From Polynucleobacter rarus (GTDB lineage: Bacteria > Pseudomonadota > Gammaproteobacteria > Burkholderiales > Burkholderiaceae), in the NCBI RefSeq assembly GCF_003072505.1, contig NZ_NTGB01000001.1, positions 570,820 to 634,819 of the forward strand: 64,000 nt of DNA. The letters run 5' to 3'. Below the pieces are notes generated by a model, which made no database searches, was not told the DNA's origin, and saw nothing but the letters and a program-made list of their open reading frames with translations. The translations under genes and the position numbers were made by a program. Of the stretch, positions 53,142 through 61,096 are shown in pieces; the first letter of the stretch is position 1; each line of letters opens with the position of its first letter.

Positions 53142-55616
53142 TTATTTAATTTTTTTGCTAGGTCTAGTCGATCTTGGAGGCAAACCGGTATGCTGCGTCA
53201 AAATTTGACCTTTAACAGGAGAGTTTGTTCTTCCTACCGTGGTTCTTGCTGAGCTGGACCTAGTTGGATTGGCAGTCTTGCTGGCCAAACCAGGTCGTCC
53301 CTGACTTTTTATTCCAGGCCTTGCTGGTTTAGAACTAATGTTATTTTCAGGCAAAGTAAAGTCACGTGGATTATTCACGAGCTTGGTAGTCACTCTCGCT
53401 GGTACACGCGGATTAGCTGCTGAACTCACTGTACTGGCAGTAGAGGAGTTTTTACGTCTAGCACTTTGATAGCTACCATCCGTTTGCGGCTGATAGTTTG
53501 GAATGAGATGATGTTTTCCATTCCCAATTAAATCTGCCCGACCCATTTTTTTCAAAGCCTCACGTAGTAGCGGCCAATTATTGGCATCGTGATAACGTAA
53601 GAACGCTTTGTGCAGACGACGACGTTTTTCACCGCGCACAATATCAACCACTTCACTGTCTTTGGTGACTTTACGCAAAGGATTTTTACTCGTGTGATAC
53701 ATCGCTGTAGCGGTTGCCATCGGGGACGGATAAAAGGTTTGTACTTGATCGGCTCTAAAGCCATTTTTCTTGAGCCACATCGCGAGATGCATCATATCTT
53801 CATCACTGGTACCTGGATGGGCAGCAATAAAGTAGGGGATGAGATACTGTTCTTTACCGGCTTCTTTTGAGTATTTATCAAATAACTCTTTAAAGCGGTC
53901 ATAACTACCAATACCTGGTTTCATCATCTTTGATAGCGGGCCACCTTCGGTATGCTCCGGAGCAATCTTGAGATAACCACCAACGTGATGCGTGACGAGT
54001 TCTTTAATATAAGCTGGGGCTTTAACCGCCAAGTCATATCTTAAGCCTGAACTGATTAAAATCTTCTTCACACCTTTAAGGGTGCGGGCACGACGATAAA
54101 GCTGAATAAGTGGCGTGTGGTCGGTATTTAAATTAGGGCAGACATCTGGGTAAACGCAAGAAGGTTTACGGCAATGCGCCTCAATCTCTTTGGACTTACA
54201 AGCAATCCGGTACATGTTCGCTGTTGGTCCACCTAAGTCAGAAATGACACCAGTAAAACCAGGGACTTTATCCCGAATATCTTCAATCTCACGAATAATC
54301 GAATCAGAAGAGCGGTTCTGAATAATACGACCTTCATGTTCTGTAATTGAACAGAAAGTACAGCCACCAAAACAGCCACGCATAATATTGACTGAAAAAC
54401 GAATCATTTCCCATGCGGGAATTTTGGCATCGCCATAACTAGGGTGCGGTGCGCGAGCATAGGGTTGGTCAAAGACAAAGTCCATCTCTTCTGTCGTCAG
54501 CGGAATCGGTGGTGGATTCAACCAGACATCGCGCTTGGAGGGACCATCACCATGCTGTTGCACGAGAGCGCGTGCATTACCAGGATTGGTTTCTAAATGC
54601 AAAATACGACTTGCATGTGCGTATAGAACAGGATCTCTTTTAACTGCCTCATAACTCGGCAGACGAATTACAGTGGTATCTCTGGTTAAACGTTGTTTAG
54701 AAGATAAAGTAATCTGTACCGGCGTAAAAACAGGCTTGGTCATAGCAGGTGCTGGCGCTTCTGCATTAATACTACTGGCAAGATTAGCATCTTCCTTGGC
54801 GCAGGTTTCACCTTGCGCTGCTGCCTGTTCATCTGGCATTAAATACGGATTAATTGGCGGATCAATCTTACCGGGTTCATCCACCTCGGTAGAGTCAATT
54901 TCCAAATATCCTTTGGCTGAGCTTCTGCGAATAAAAGCAGTACCGCGAACGTCCGTAATATCACTAATCGCTTCACCATTCGCTAAACGATGGCTAATTT
55001 CAACTAAGGCTCTCTCTGCATTGCCATACAACAAAATATCCGCTTTAGCATCAACTAAAATCGAGCGACGAACTTTATCTTGCCAATAATCATAGTGAGC
55101 AATACGACGAAGAGAGGCTTCAATACCACCCATCACAATCGGCACACCTGGATAAGCCTCTTGGCAACGTTGAGCGTATACGAGAGAGCAACGATCAGGA
55201 CGTTTGCCACCCTCACCACCGGCTGTATAAGCGTCATCTCTGCGAATTTTATGATCGGCCGTATAGCCATTGATCATCGAATCCATATTGCCGGCAGTGA
55301 CTCCGAAATAGAGATTTGGCTCACCCAGAATTTTAAAAGGATCAGCGGACTGCCAAGCTGGTTGAGAAATAATCCCCACACGAAAACCTTGTGATTCGAG
55401 TAAACGACCAATAATAGCCATACCGAAGCTAGGGTGATCAACATATGCATCACCAGTAACGATGATGATGTCACAACTATCCCAACCTAGATCATCCATT
55501 TCTTTACGACTCATCGGAAAGAATGGGGCGCGACCATAACATTCTGCCCAGTATTTAGGGTAAGAATTCAGGGACGGTGCTGATGGTATTGAGAAAGGTA
55601 GTTTAGGATCGCCCAT
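53142..55616 (-). CDS. YgiQ-family radical SAM protein
   Basis: 824 residues. The N-terminal domain ([20 protein letters not shown], a cobalamin-binding-like fold) is followed by the radical SAM domain with [18 protein letters not shown], the CxxxCxxC [4Fe-4S] site, and by the family's C-terminal extension ([20 protein letters not shown]). The C-terminal tail of about 120 residues is Ser/Arg/Pro-rich and disordered. YgiQ (UPF0313) proteins are conserved but their reaction is unknown. Confidence 0.92.
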   Translation of the reverse strand: MGDPKLPFSIPSAPSLNSYPKYWAECYGRAPFFPMSRKEMDDLGWDSCDIIIVTGDAYVDHPSFGMAIIGRLLESQGFRVGIISQPAWQSADPFKILGEPNLYFGVTAGNMDSMINGYTADHKIRRDDAYTAGGEGGKRPDRCSLVYAQRCQEAYPGVPIVMGGIEASLRRIAHYDYWQDKVRRSILVDAKADILLYGNAERALVEISHRLANGEAISDITDVRGTAFIRRSSAKGYLEIDSTEVDEPGKIDPPINPYLMPDEQAAAQGETCAKEDANLASSINAEAPAPAMTKPVFTPVQITLSSKQRLTRDTTVIRLPSYEAVKRDPVLYAHASRILHLETNPGNARALVQQHGDGPSKRDVWLNPPPIPLTTEEMDFVFDQPYARAPHPSYGDAKIPAWEMIRFSVNIMRGCFGGCTFCSITEHEGRIIQNRSSDSIIREIEDIRDKVPGFTGVISDLGGPTANMYRIACKSKEIEAHCRKPSCVYPDVCPNLNTDHTPLIQLYRRARTLKGVKKILISSGLRYDLAVKAPAYIKELVTHHVGGYLKIAPEHTEGGPLSKMMKPGIGSYDRFKELFDKYSKEAGKEQYLIPYFIAAHPGTSDEDMMHLAMWLKKNGFRADQVQTFYPSPMATATAMYHTSKNPLRKVTKDSEVVDIVRGEKRRRLHKAFLRYHDANNWPLLREALKKMGRADLIGNGKHHLIPNYQPQTDGSYQSARRKNSSTASTVSSAANPRVPARVTTKLVNNPRDFTLPENNISSKPARPGIKSQGRPGLASKTANPTRSSSARTTVGRTNSPVKGQILTQHTGLPPRSTRPSKKIK

Positions 55617-55756
55617 AATTAGTGCCCAATTGTAGGTTATTTCGGCAGACTTTGCTTGTTTTAAAGTGAGTTTAAGTTGTTATCTTCCTCTTTCCGAGGG
55701 ATAGTGATGTTTTTTCCATCAAGATTCAGCTGACAATACGCTGTCTAAAAAAATAA

Positions 55757-55784
55757 CATCCACAAGGTATAGACCGTGTGGATG
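55757..55784 (-). terminator. intrinsic terminator of lipoprotein gene
   Basis: On the minus strand CATCCACA pairs with TGTGGATG (55784-55757) with an inner GGT/ACC, followed by TTATTTTTTT. It ends the IscB relic-lipoprotein transcript, 33 bases after the lipoprotein stop. Confidence 0.85.
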
Positions 55785-55817
55785 CTGTTTTTGGAGTGAT
55801 TGATTATTACTGAGTAC

Positions 55818-56315
55818 TTAGCGAGGGGTATATCCAGGTGGCGGCGGTGGTGGATTCATCGGTACTGGAGCCTTGCTCTGTGGTTGACTTCTGTAACCAG
55901 GTATTTGATTCCCTTTGCTATACATACATTGTTGATAGGCAATGTCATAGCGACGTTGCACATCATCTGAAGATCTTGAGCCAGCACCTGAGCCAGCGAT
56001 CGCGCCACCGACCAGACCAATCCCTGCACCTGTAGCTGCAGATCTACCGCTGTCACCCATCAAGACACCAGCAACTGCACCGAGGGCTGCACCTACTGCG
56101 GCAGTTTTAGCTGTATCTGTTGCAGCAGATTTGTTTGGATCAGTACCCACTGAAGAATCTGCAAATTGACGACATTCATAATCTTCAAATCTGAAGACAT
56201 CAAAAGGTTTACCAGCGCCAGGCATTACTGCAACACTTGGCCCAGGTGGCTTTGTTGCGCAGGCAGTTAGTGTAGCAATTAATGCGATAGTCAAAATTGT
56301 TTTATTCATCATCAT
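55818..56315 (-). CDS. glycine-zipper lipoprotein
   Basis: 165 residues. A lipoprotein signal (LIATLTAC lipobox, mature from Cys19) precedes a segment with repeated GxxxG motifs, VGAALGAVAGVLMGDSGRSA and GAGIGLVGGAIAGSGAGSRS (about 72-112), typical of YMGG-type glycine-zipper outer-membrane proteins, and a proline-rich C-terminus. It probably sits in the outer membrane. Its ATG overlaps the stop of the IscB remnant, so the insertion lies right upstream of the gene; a GAGG ribosome site is inside the remnant's last codons. Confidence 0.85.
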   Translation of the reverse strand: MMMNKTILTIALIATLTACATKPPGPSVAVMPGAGKPFDVFRFEDYECRQFADSSVGTDPNKSAATDTAKTAAVGAALGAVAGVLMGDSGRSAATGAGIGLVGGAIAGSGAGSRSSDDVQRRYDIAYQQCMYSKGNQIPGYRSQPQSKAPVPMNPPPPPPGYTPR

Positions 56316-56671
56316 GCGCGAGATACCTCGGCATTCATGCCGGGGAGGGATAGCGCGGCTTGTTGTACAAGCCCCTTGTCTCGACTGAGTAAGCTATCTT
56401 GGTTGAACAAGTATCCATAGCCATCTGCGCGTTGAACTACCTTGCAGTATCGATACGATACACCTTGAATCACACCAGCGTTGGTGCTGTTGTTAAAACC
56501 ACCTGATTCCCGAATAGCCACCTTGCAGTTTTGAGCTAAACGATCGCGCACTCGAAGGACCATCGCATATAAACGATGGATGCCAGCACGATTGCGCTCT
56601 AGAAGTAATCTAGCCCGCTTTTCGGTGCAAGGCATTAAGACCTTACTGTGTTGATCCAGCACAAAAACCAT
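56312..56671 (-). pseudogene. internally deleted IscB: PLMP region fused to C-terminal segment
   Basis: 119 codons in one frame. Residues 1-42 (VFVLDQHSKVLMPCTEKRAR, then LLLERNRAGIHRLY) are the PLMP domain that opens IscB, ancestor of Cas9. Residues about 45-85 (KVAIRESGGFNNSTNAGVIQ, then GVSYRYCKVVQRADGYGY) match the C-terminal end of IscB. The RuvC, bridge-helix and HNH parts, some 300 residues, are absent, with the joint near VRDRLAQ and the frame kept. It has no nuclease activity. The end runs through a CTCGGCAT/ATGCCGGG hairpin into the lipoprotein start. Family recognition is from memory of IscB sequences. Confidence 0.72.
56328..56346. repeat. hairpin at 3' end of IscB relic (possible element end)
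   Basis: CTCGGCAT and ATGCCGGG pair (one G-T) with a two-base centre. Subterminal hairpins of this kind mark the right ends of IS200/IS605-type elements, of which IscB is a passenger. It may define the right end of the inserted element. Confidence 0.4.
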
Positions 56672-56855
56672 TCAAGTATCAAAATCCTCTTACGTTAATA
56701 ACACTACTTCGGTACTACTTAACCTTAAGGGTCTTGTTACGGCGTTTAATCTGTTTCAAAACAGTTCAAACACCTTCCCTTCGACAATGTCAGTAGTCAG
56801 CTCGTAGCGATACTTTGCTAGCGAAGTAATCGTTGGCAGTTTTACCTTTCTACTT
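56672..56855 (-). ncRNA. probable omega-RNA (HEARO-like) upstream of IscB relic
   Basis: The 185 bases before the IscB start, read on the minus strand, have no ORF and show repeated helices: CTGTTTTGAAACAG (near 56764-56751), GCTAGC, and a CCTTAAGG-containing hairpin. GTCGAAGGGAAGGTGTTTG (about 56787-56769) looks like the conserved core of IscB omega-RNA/HEARO RNA as I recall it. Position and direction directly 5' of the IscB frame are those expected. The exact 5' end (guide side) cannot be set by eye. Confidence 0.6.
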
Positions 56856-56876
56856 TAAAGCTTCCAATGATAATTT

Positions 56877-57242
56877 TCAATTAGGCCTTTGAGGCTGCGG
56901 TTGAGATGGAACTGTTTTCCACCCTTCAGCGCATTCTTTGACATAGGGATAATAGGTGTTTTTGCTTTCACAGAAATACCAATTATTCGACGCTTGAGCA
57001 GGTTGAATATATGTTGGAGCTTGTTCTTGAATAATTACTGGAGCAGGATTTGCTGGCACAGCTACAGGTCCATAATAAGGGTAAGGATAAATAGGGCCAT
57101 AGTAGGGGTAGGGACCTAAATTGACACCAATCCCAAAACGTGGACCCCAACCACCATGCCAGTGACCATAACCATATGCATTAGCATTACCAATTGAGAT
57201 AATGGTTACGAGGGATAGTATAAGTAGTTGTATTTTTTTCAT
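56877..57242 (-). CDS. secreted Gly/Pro/Tyr-rich hypothetical protein
   Basis: About 121 residues from ATG 57242, preceded by GGAG. Signal peptide ends near GNANA; the mature part is rich in Gly, Tyr and Pro (YGHWHGGWGPRFGIGVNLGP). It closes with the conserved WYFCESKNTYYPYVKECAEG segment, a two-Cys module found at the C-terminus of many small proteobacterial envelope proteins. Probably periplasmic or outer-membrane associated; function unknown. Confidence 0.78.
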   Translation of the reverse strand: MKKIQLLILSLVTIISIGNANAYGYGHWHGGWGPRFGIGVNLGPYPYYGPIYPYPYYGPVAVPANPAPVIIQEQAPTYIQPAQASNNWYFCESKNTYYPYVKECAEGWKTVPSQPQPQRPN

Positions 57243-57257
57243 TTGACTCCAATCCAT

Positions 57258-57629
57258 TGATGTTGTTCTTAAATTAAATCTTTAAACACTTTCTATTATG
57301 ACTACTCATCGTGCATATTACTTACGCAAAATTAAAAATATTTTTATTAATCGAATTTCGATCAGATAAAAAATACTTCTATCTCAATAACGCACACGTT
57401 AGGTAAAAAGAATACAACTTAAATGAAATTTATTTTTTATTTCTACTATCGAATAATTGAACTCTTTAGGAAATTGGTTAATAAATTAAAAGAGGTAAAA
57501 GAACAGAACGGTATATCGTCATTTACGACGAAAAGTCTCTTCAATCCGTCTAAATTGTTGGTCGCGAATTTCCCATGGAGAAAACTTAGGCTTAAAATTA
57601 CACTCTTAAAACCAGATTTAGCTTATCTG
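57258..57629. other. intergenic stretch, no supported gene
   Basis: A 70-codon frame at 57423-57635 begins MKFIFYFYYRIIELFRKLVN, but it has no good ribosome site, reads against the end of lexA and lacks any recognised domain, so I do not call it. No RNA gene is seen. Confidence 0.5.
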
Positions 57630-58298
57630 CTATAAACCGTTTGGCCGAATTAAACCAACGGCGAGACCCTCAATTGCAAAATCTACACCGGAGTTAACAA
57701 TAATCGGTTCAAAGTCTGGATTTTCAGCTATTAATTGAATTTGTGGACCTTGTGCCGTTTTTAGTTTGAGCCAACGTTTGACGGTGACTTCGTCTTCAAT
57801 TCTGGCTACGACGATATCGCCGTTGCGTGCTTCATGGGCTTTTTTTACAGCTAAGTAGTCGCCATCTAAGATGCCAGCATCGCGCATACTCATCCCACGG
57901 ACTTTGAGTAAGTAATCAGCTCCTTGTGAAAATAAAGAGGGATCAACTGGAATTTGTTTTTCAACATGTTCAACTGCTAGGATTGGCGAACCTGCTGCAA
58001 CACGACCAATTAAAGGGAGTGTCAACTGCGCAAAAGCTTGGGAGGGTAGTATTAATTGTTTTGCTGCTTTTCTGAGGTGCTCGGATAAACGGATGCCACG
58101 AGATGTACCGGGACTAAGTTCTAAATAACCTTTTTTAGCTAGGGCTTTTAAATGCTCTTCGGCGGCATTGGCAGAGGCAAAGCCAAATTGTTGGGCAATT
58201 TCAGAGCGAGTTGGCGGGGCTCCGAATTCACGAATTGAATCTTCCACCAACTTTAATATTTCAGCTTGCCTTGGGGTTAATTTAGGTAAATCACTCAT
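57630..58298 (-). CDS. lexA: LexA repressor, SOS regulator
   Basis: 222 residues: winged-helix [40 protein letters not shown], then the peptidase domain with the Ala-Gly cleavage site in [11 protein letters not shown], nucleophile Ser in [10 protein letters not shown] and general base Lys in VTVKRWLK. It represses SOS genes and cleaves itself when stimulated by RecA-ssDNA. A LexA-box-like site lies 33 bases upstream, consistent with autoregulation. Confidence 0.97.
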   Translation of the reverse strand: MSDLPKLTPRQAEILKLVEDSIREFGAPPTRSEIAQQFGFASANAAEEHLKALAKKGYLELSPGTSRGIRLSEHLRKAAKQLILPSQAFAQLTLPLIGRVAAGSPILAVEHVEKQIPVDPSLFSQGADYLLKVRGMSMRDAGILDGDYLAVKKAHEARNGDIVVARIEDEVTVKRWLKLKTAQGPQIQLIAENPDFEPIIVNSGVDFAIEGLAVGLIRPNGL

Positions 58299-58330
58299 AA
58301 TAGGCGACTTTCTCTGTTGTTATATACATG

Positions 58331-58346
58331 GTGTCATTTTATACAG
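58331..58346 (-). promoter_or_regulatory. LexA-box-like operator for lexA
   Basis: Reading the minus strand from 58346, CTGT-N8-ACAC matches the proteobacterial LexA consensus CTGT-N8-ACAG at seven of eight fixed positions, with an A/T-rich centre. It lies 33-48 bases before the lexA start. Confidence 0.6.
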
Positions 58347-58467
58347 TTTTTCTAGTCAATGCAACAGTTTCACCTTGTTTTCTATGGAGATACCGTTTTT
58401 CCAGTTTAAAGTGAGTGCTGAGATATAAAATCAATAACCTAGAAGAGTGTGTTTTTGAGGTTGCTGG

Positions 58468-59505
58468 ATGGTCGAGGAGATAATAACGTTGAAAAATATT
58501 TTAATCATTGGCATGGGCGGCACGATTGCAGGTGTAGCCCCCAATCCTGATCTTGATCCTTTACATTACGCTGCAGGTCAACTGAGTATTGCGGACCTCT
58601 TAAAAAATAGCTTACCGATTCTACTCAGCGACCAAGTTCATTTAGAAACCTTACAACTCGCCAATATTAATAGTGCTGATTTAACTGAGGATTTACTGTC
58701 TGAACTTGGAGAAGCTGTTCGCCAAGCCCTTCAAAACCCCAATTGTGATGGCATCGTCATCACGCACGGTACGGATACAATCGAAGAGAGCGGTATCTTT
58801 TTGCATTTGGTCTGTTCCGAATTGGCAAGGAAGCTTTCCAAGGCGGTGGTATTAACCGGCGCTATGTTGCCATCGAATGCACCTTTCGCGGATGGGCCAC
58901 AAAATTTATCTAAGGCTGTAGAACTAGCGGCATTTTTAGGAGCTTCCTTGGAGCCTAGCCTTCAATTAGATGGTGGAGTTTACGGGACCTTTGCAGGTAA
59001 GGTGGTTTTCGCTAAAGATTACCTCAAAAGAAGCTCTAATCAAATCAATGCCCCAGTCATGGATAGTCCTAATTTAAGTTCTGAGTCAATGTCTATACCA
59101 ATAAAGAGCACTGAATTTGCTTTAGATTTTCCAAAAAAGGGCGAATCTTGGCCTTGGGTGGAGATACTAACAAGTCATTCAGGAGCTCGACCAGATTTAT
59201 TAAGGTGGCTAATCAATCAAGGAGTTGAGGGGGTTGTATTGGCTGGTACTGGGCAGGGTAATGTTCACCAAAATTTAATTGCGAGCATTTTAGAAGCAAA
59301 AGAGCAGAAGATTCCCATGATCAGAGCCTCTCGGACACTTTTGGGTGATATACGTCCAGAAGTGCCGGTCAGTGATCAATTTTTAGGCACAATTGCTGCC
59401 AGAAACTTCTCCCCAGCTAAAGCGAGAATTGCTTTGCAATTATTTCTCTATGCATGTCTGAGTAAGAAGGACTTGGATTTAGGGCAATTATTTGATACAA
59501 TCTAA
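58468..59505 (+). CDS. L-asparaginase
   Basis: 345 residues with both active-site Thr motifs: [16 protein letters not shown] near the start and [20 protein letters not shown] near 100, then [20 protein letters not shown] and GTGQGNVHQ. It converts asparagine to aspartate and ammonia. It lacks a signal peptide, so it is the cytoplasmic type. A 124-base spacer separates it from the ribosomal operon. Confidence 0.93.
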   Translation: MVEEIITLKNILIIGMGGTIAGVAPNPDLDPLHYAAGQLSIADLLKNSLPILLSDQVHLETLQLANINSADLTEDLLSELGEAVRQALQNPNCDGIVITHGTDTIEESGIFLHLVCSELARKLSKAVVLTGAMLPSNAPFADGPQNLSKAVELAAFLGASLEPSLQLDGGVYGTFAGKVVFAKDYLKRSSNQINAPVMDSPNLSSESMSIPIKSTEFALDFPKKGESWPWVEILTSHSGARPDLLRWLINQGVEGVVLAGTGQGNVHQNLIASILEAKEQKIPMIRASRTLLGDIRPEVPVSDQFLGTIAARNFSPAKARIALQLFLYACLSKKDLDLGQLFDTI

Positions 59506-59629
59506 GGCTACCCTTTACGAAATGAGTTTTTTCTCTTTGAGTGAAGTTTTTAGTTGTCACCCTTGCTACACTGACAAGTCTCTTTTAAGGCTTGGACGCC
59601 CAGGTAGCTATTACCATAAGGAGTGTTTG

Positions 59630-59998
59630 ATGCGTCATTATGAAATCGTATTTATCGTCCATCCGGACCAAAGCGAGCAAGTGCCCGCGATGATTGATCG
59701 TTACAAAGCAACTTTAACTGCTGCTAACGGTAAAGTACATCGTGTTGAAGATTGGGGCCGTCGCCAAATGGCTTACCTAATCAACAAATTAGCCAAAGCC
59801 CATTATGTATGTATGAATATTGAGTGTGATCAGGCGACTTTGTCTGAGCTCGAGCATGCATTTAAATTTAACGACGCTGTTTTACGTCATTTGATTATTC
59901 AAATGAAAAAAGCTGAAACTGAACCTTCCATCATGATGAAAGAAGTTCAGCGTGAAGAATCTCGCAAAACTCAGCAAGTGGAGGCACCTGCTGCTTAA
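59630..59998 (+). CDS. rpsF: 30S ribosomal protein S6
   Basis: About 122 residues from ATG 59630 (AAGGAG upstream), beginning [20 protein letters not shown]. The S6 core continues with [20 protein letters not shown], and a C-terminal tail rich in Glu/Ala follows. It opens the rpsF-priB-rpsR-rplI-dnaB operon; its stop overlaps the priB start (TAATG). Confidence 0.97.
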   Translation: MRHYEIVFIVHPDQSEQVPAMIDRYKATLTAANGKVHRVEDWGRRQMAYLINKLAKAHYVCMNIECDQATLSELEHAFKFNDAVLRHLIIQMKKAETEPSIMMKEVQREESRKTQQVEAPAA

Positions 59999-60306
59999 TG
60001 ATTGACCCGAGTCTGAACATTAATTCTTTCAGATTAACAGCTCGCCTCAGTTCAAAAGAAGCTATTCGATATACACCAGCAGGACAAGCAGTATTGAAAT
60101 GTGAGTTACAACATTCCGGTACCGCCTTAGAAGCAAATATGGTGCGAAAAGTGGAAATGAGTTTGATGGCAATTGGAGTAGGACAAGTTGTAGAAGTTCT
60201 AGACCAATTAGAAATAGGGCAGTTAGTTGATGCAACAGGGTTTATGGCGCAGATGGGATTTAATCGTAAAGCACTTGTCTTTCATATAACTAACATTAAT
60301 ACTTAA
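59998..60306 (+). CDS. priB: primosomal replication protein N, PriB
   Basis: 102 residues with a single OB fold: INSFRLTARLSSKEAIRYTP, AGQAVLKCELQH and a C-terminal GFMAQMGFNRKALVFHITNI. It binds single-stranded DNA and helps PriA restart replication forks. Location between rpsF and rpsR is the standard place in beta- and gammaproteobacteria. Confidence 0.95.
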   Translation: MIDPSLNINSFRLTARLSSKEAIRYTPAGQAVLKCELQHSGTALEANMVRKVEMSLMAIGVGQVVEVLDQLEIGQLVDATGFMAQMGFNRKALVFHITNINT

Positions 60307-60323
60307 TACATTAAGGAAATATC

Positions 60324-60599
60324 ATGGCCTTTGGCAAAAAAAATGTAGATTTTAAGAAAAAGCCGGCACAAAACCCGCTGTTTAAGCGTAAGCGTTTTTG
60401 CCGTTTTACTGTAGCAAACGTTGATCAAATCGACTATAAAGATGTCGAAACATTAAAAGATTTCGTTGGCGAAAACGGTAAAATTACCCCAGCTCGTCTA
60501 ACTGGTACGAAAGCAAAGTATCAGCGTCAGTTAGATACAGCAATCAAGCGCGCACGTTTCTTAGCGTTCTTGCCGTTTACTGATCAACATAAAAACTAA
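60324..60599 (+). CDS. rpsR: 30S ribosomal protein S18
   Basis: 91 residues: [20 protein letters not shown], then the conserved [20 protein letters not shown] and [20 protein letters not shown]. Standard length and place in the operon, with AAGGAA upstream. Confidence 0.98.
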   Translation: MAFGKKNVDFKKKPAQNPLFKRKRFCRFTVANVDQIDYKDVETLKDFVGENGKITPARLTGTKAKYQRQLDTAIKRARFLAFLPFTDQHKN

Positions 60600-60613
60600 T
60601 TGGAGAAATATTC

Positions 60614-61066
60614 ATGCAAGTCATTCTTCTTGAAAAAGTAGCCAATTTAGGCAATCTAGGTGATGTAGTTCGTGTTAAAGATGGTTTTGCACGTAACTTC
60701 TTAATTCCACAACGTATGGCTCGTCGCGCTACTGAATCAGCGATTGCTGATTTCGAAGCACGTCGTGCAGAGTTAGAAAAAGTTGCTGCTGAAAAACTCG
60801 CACAGTCACAAGCTGTTGGTGAAAAATTAGCCGGTCAGATTATCGAAATCAGCCAAAAAGCTGGTGTTGATGGTCGTCTCTTCGGCTCAGTTACTAACCA
60901 CGATATTGCTGCAGTATTAATCAGCAAAGGTTTCACAATCGAAAAAGGTGCTGTTCGTCTTCCGAATGGTCCATTAAAAGCGGTTGGTGAATACCCAGTA
61001 GCGATTGCACTTCACACTGACGTCGTAGTTGAAGTCAACGTCAAGGTTATTGGCGCAGCTGCTTAA
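60614..61066 (+). CDS. rplI: 50S ribosomal protein L9
   Basis: 150 residues starting [20 protein letters not shown], then [20 protein letters not shown], the long connecting helix and the C-terminal domain ([20 protein letters not shown]). Usual length. It is followed after 30 bases by dnaB. Confidence 0.98.
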   Translation: MQVILLEKVANLGNLGDVVRVKDGFARNFLIPQRMARRATESAIADFEARRAELEKVAAEKLAQSQAVGEKLAGQIIEISQKAGVDGRLFGSVTNHDIAAVLISKGFTIEKGAVRLPNGPLKAVGEYPVAIALHTDVVVEVNVKVIGAAA

Positions 61067-61096
61067 GTCTAAATCTTCAACTATTAAAGATTGAAG

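Noticed and set aside
57423-57635. 70-codon frame MKFIFYFYYRIIELF...
   Set aside because: No ribosome site, low-complexity AT-rich sequence, overlaps the end of lexA, no recognisable domain.
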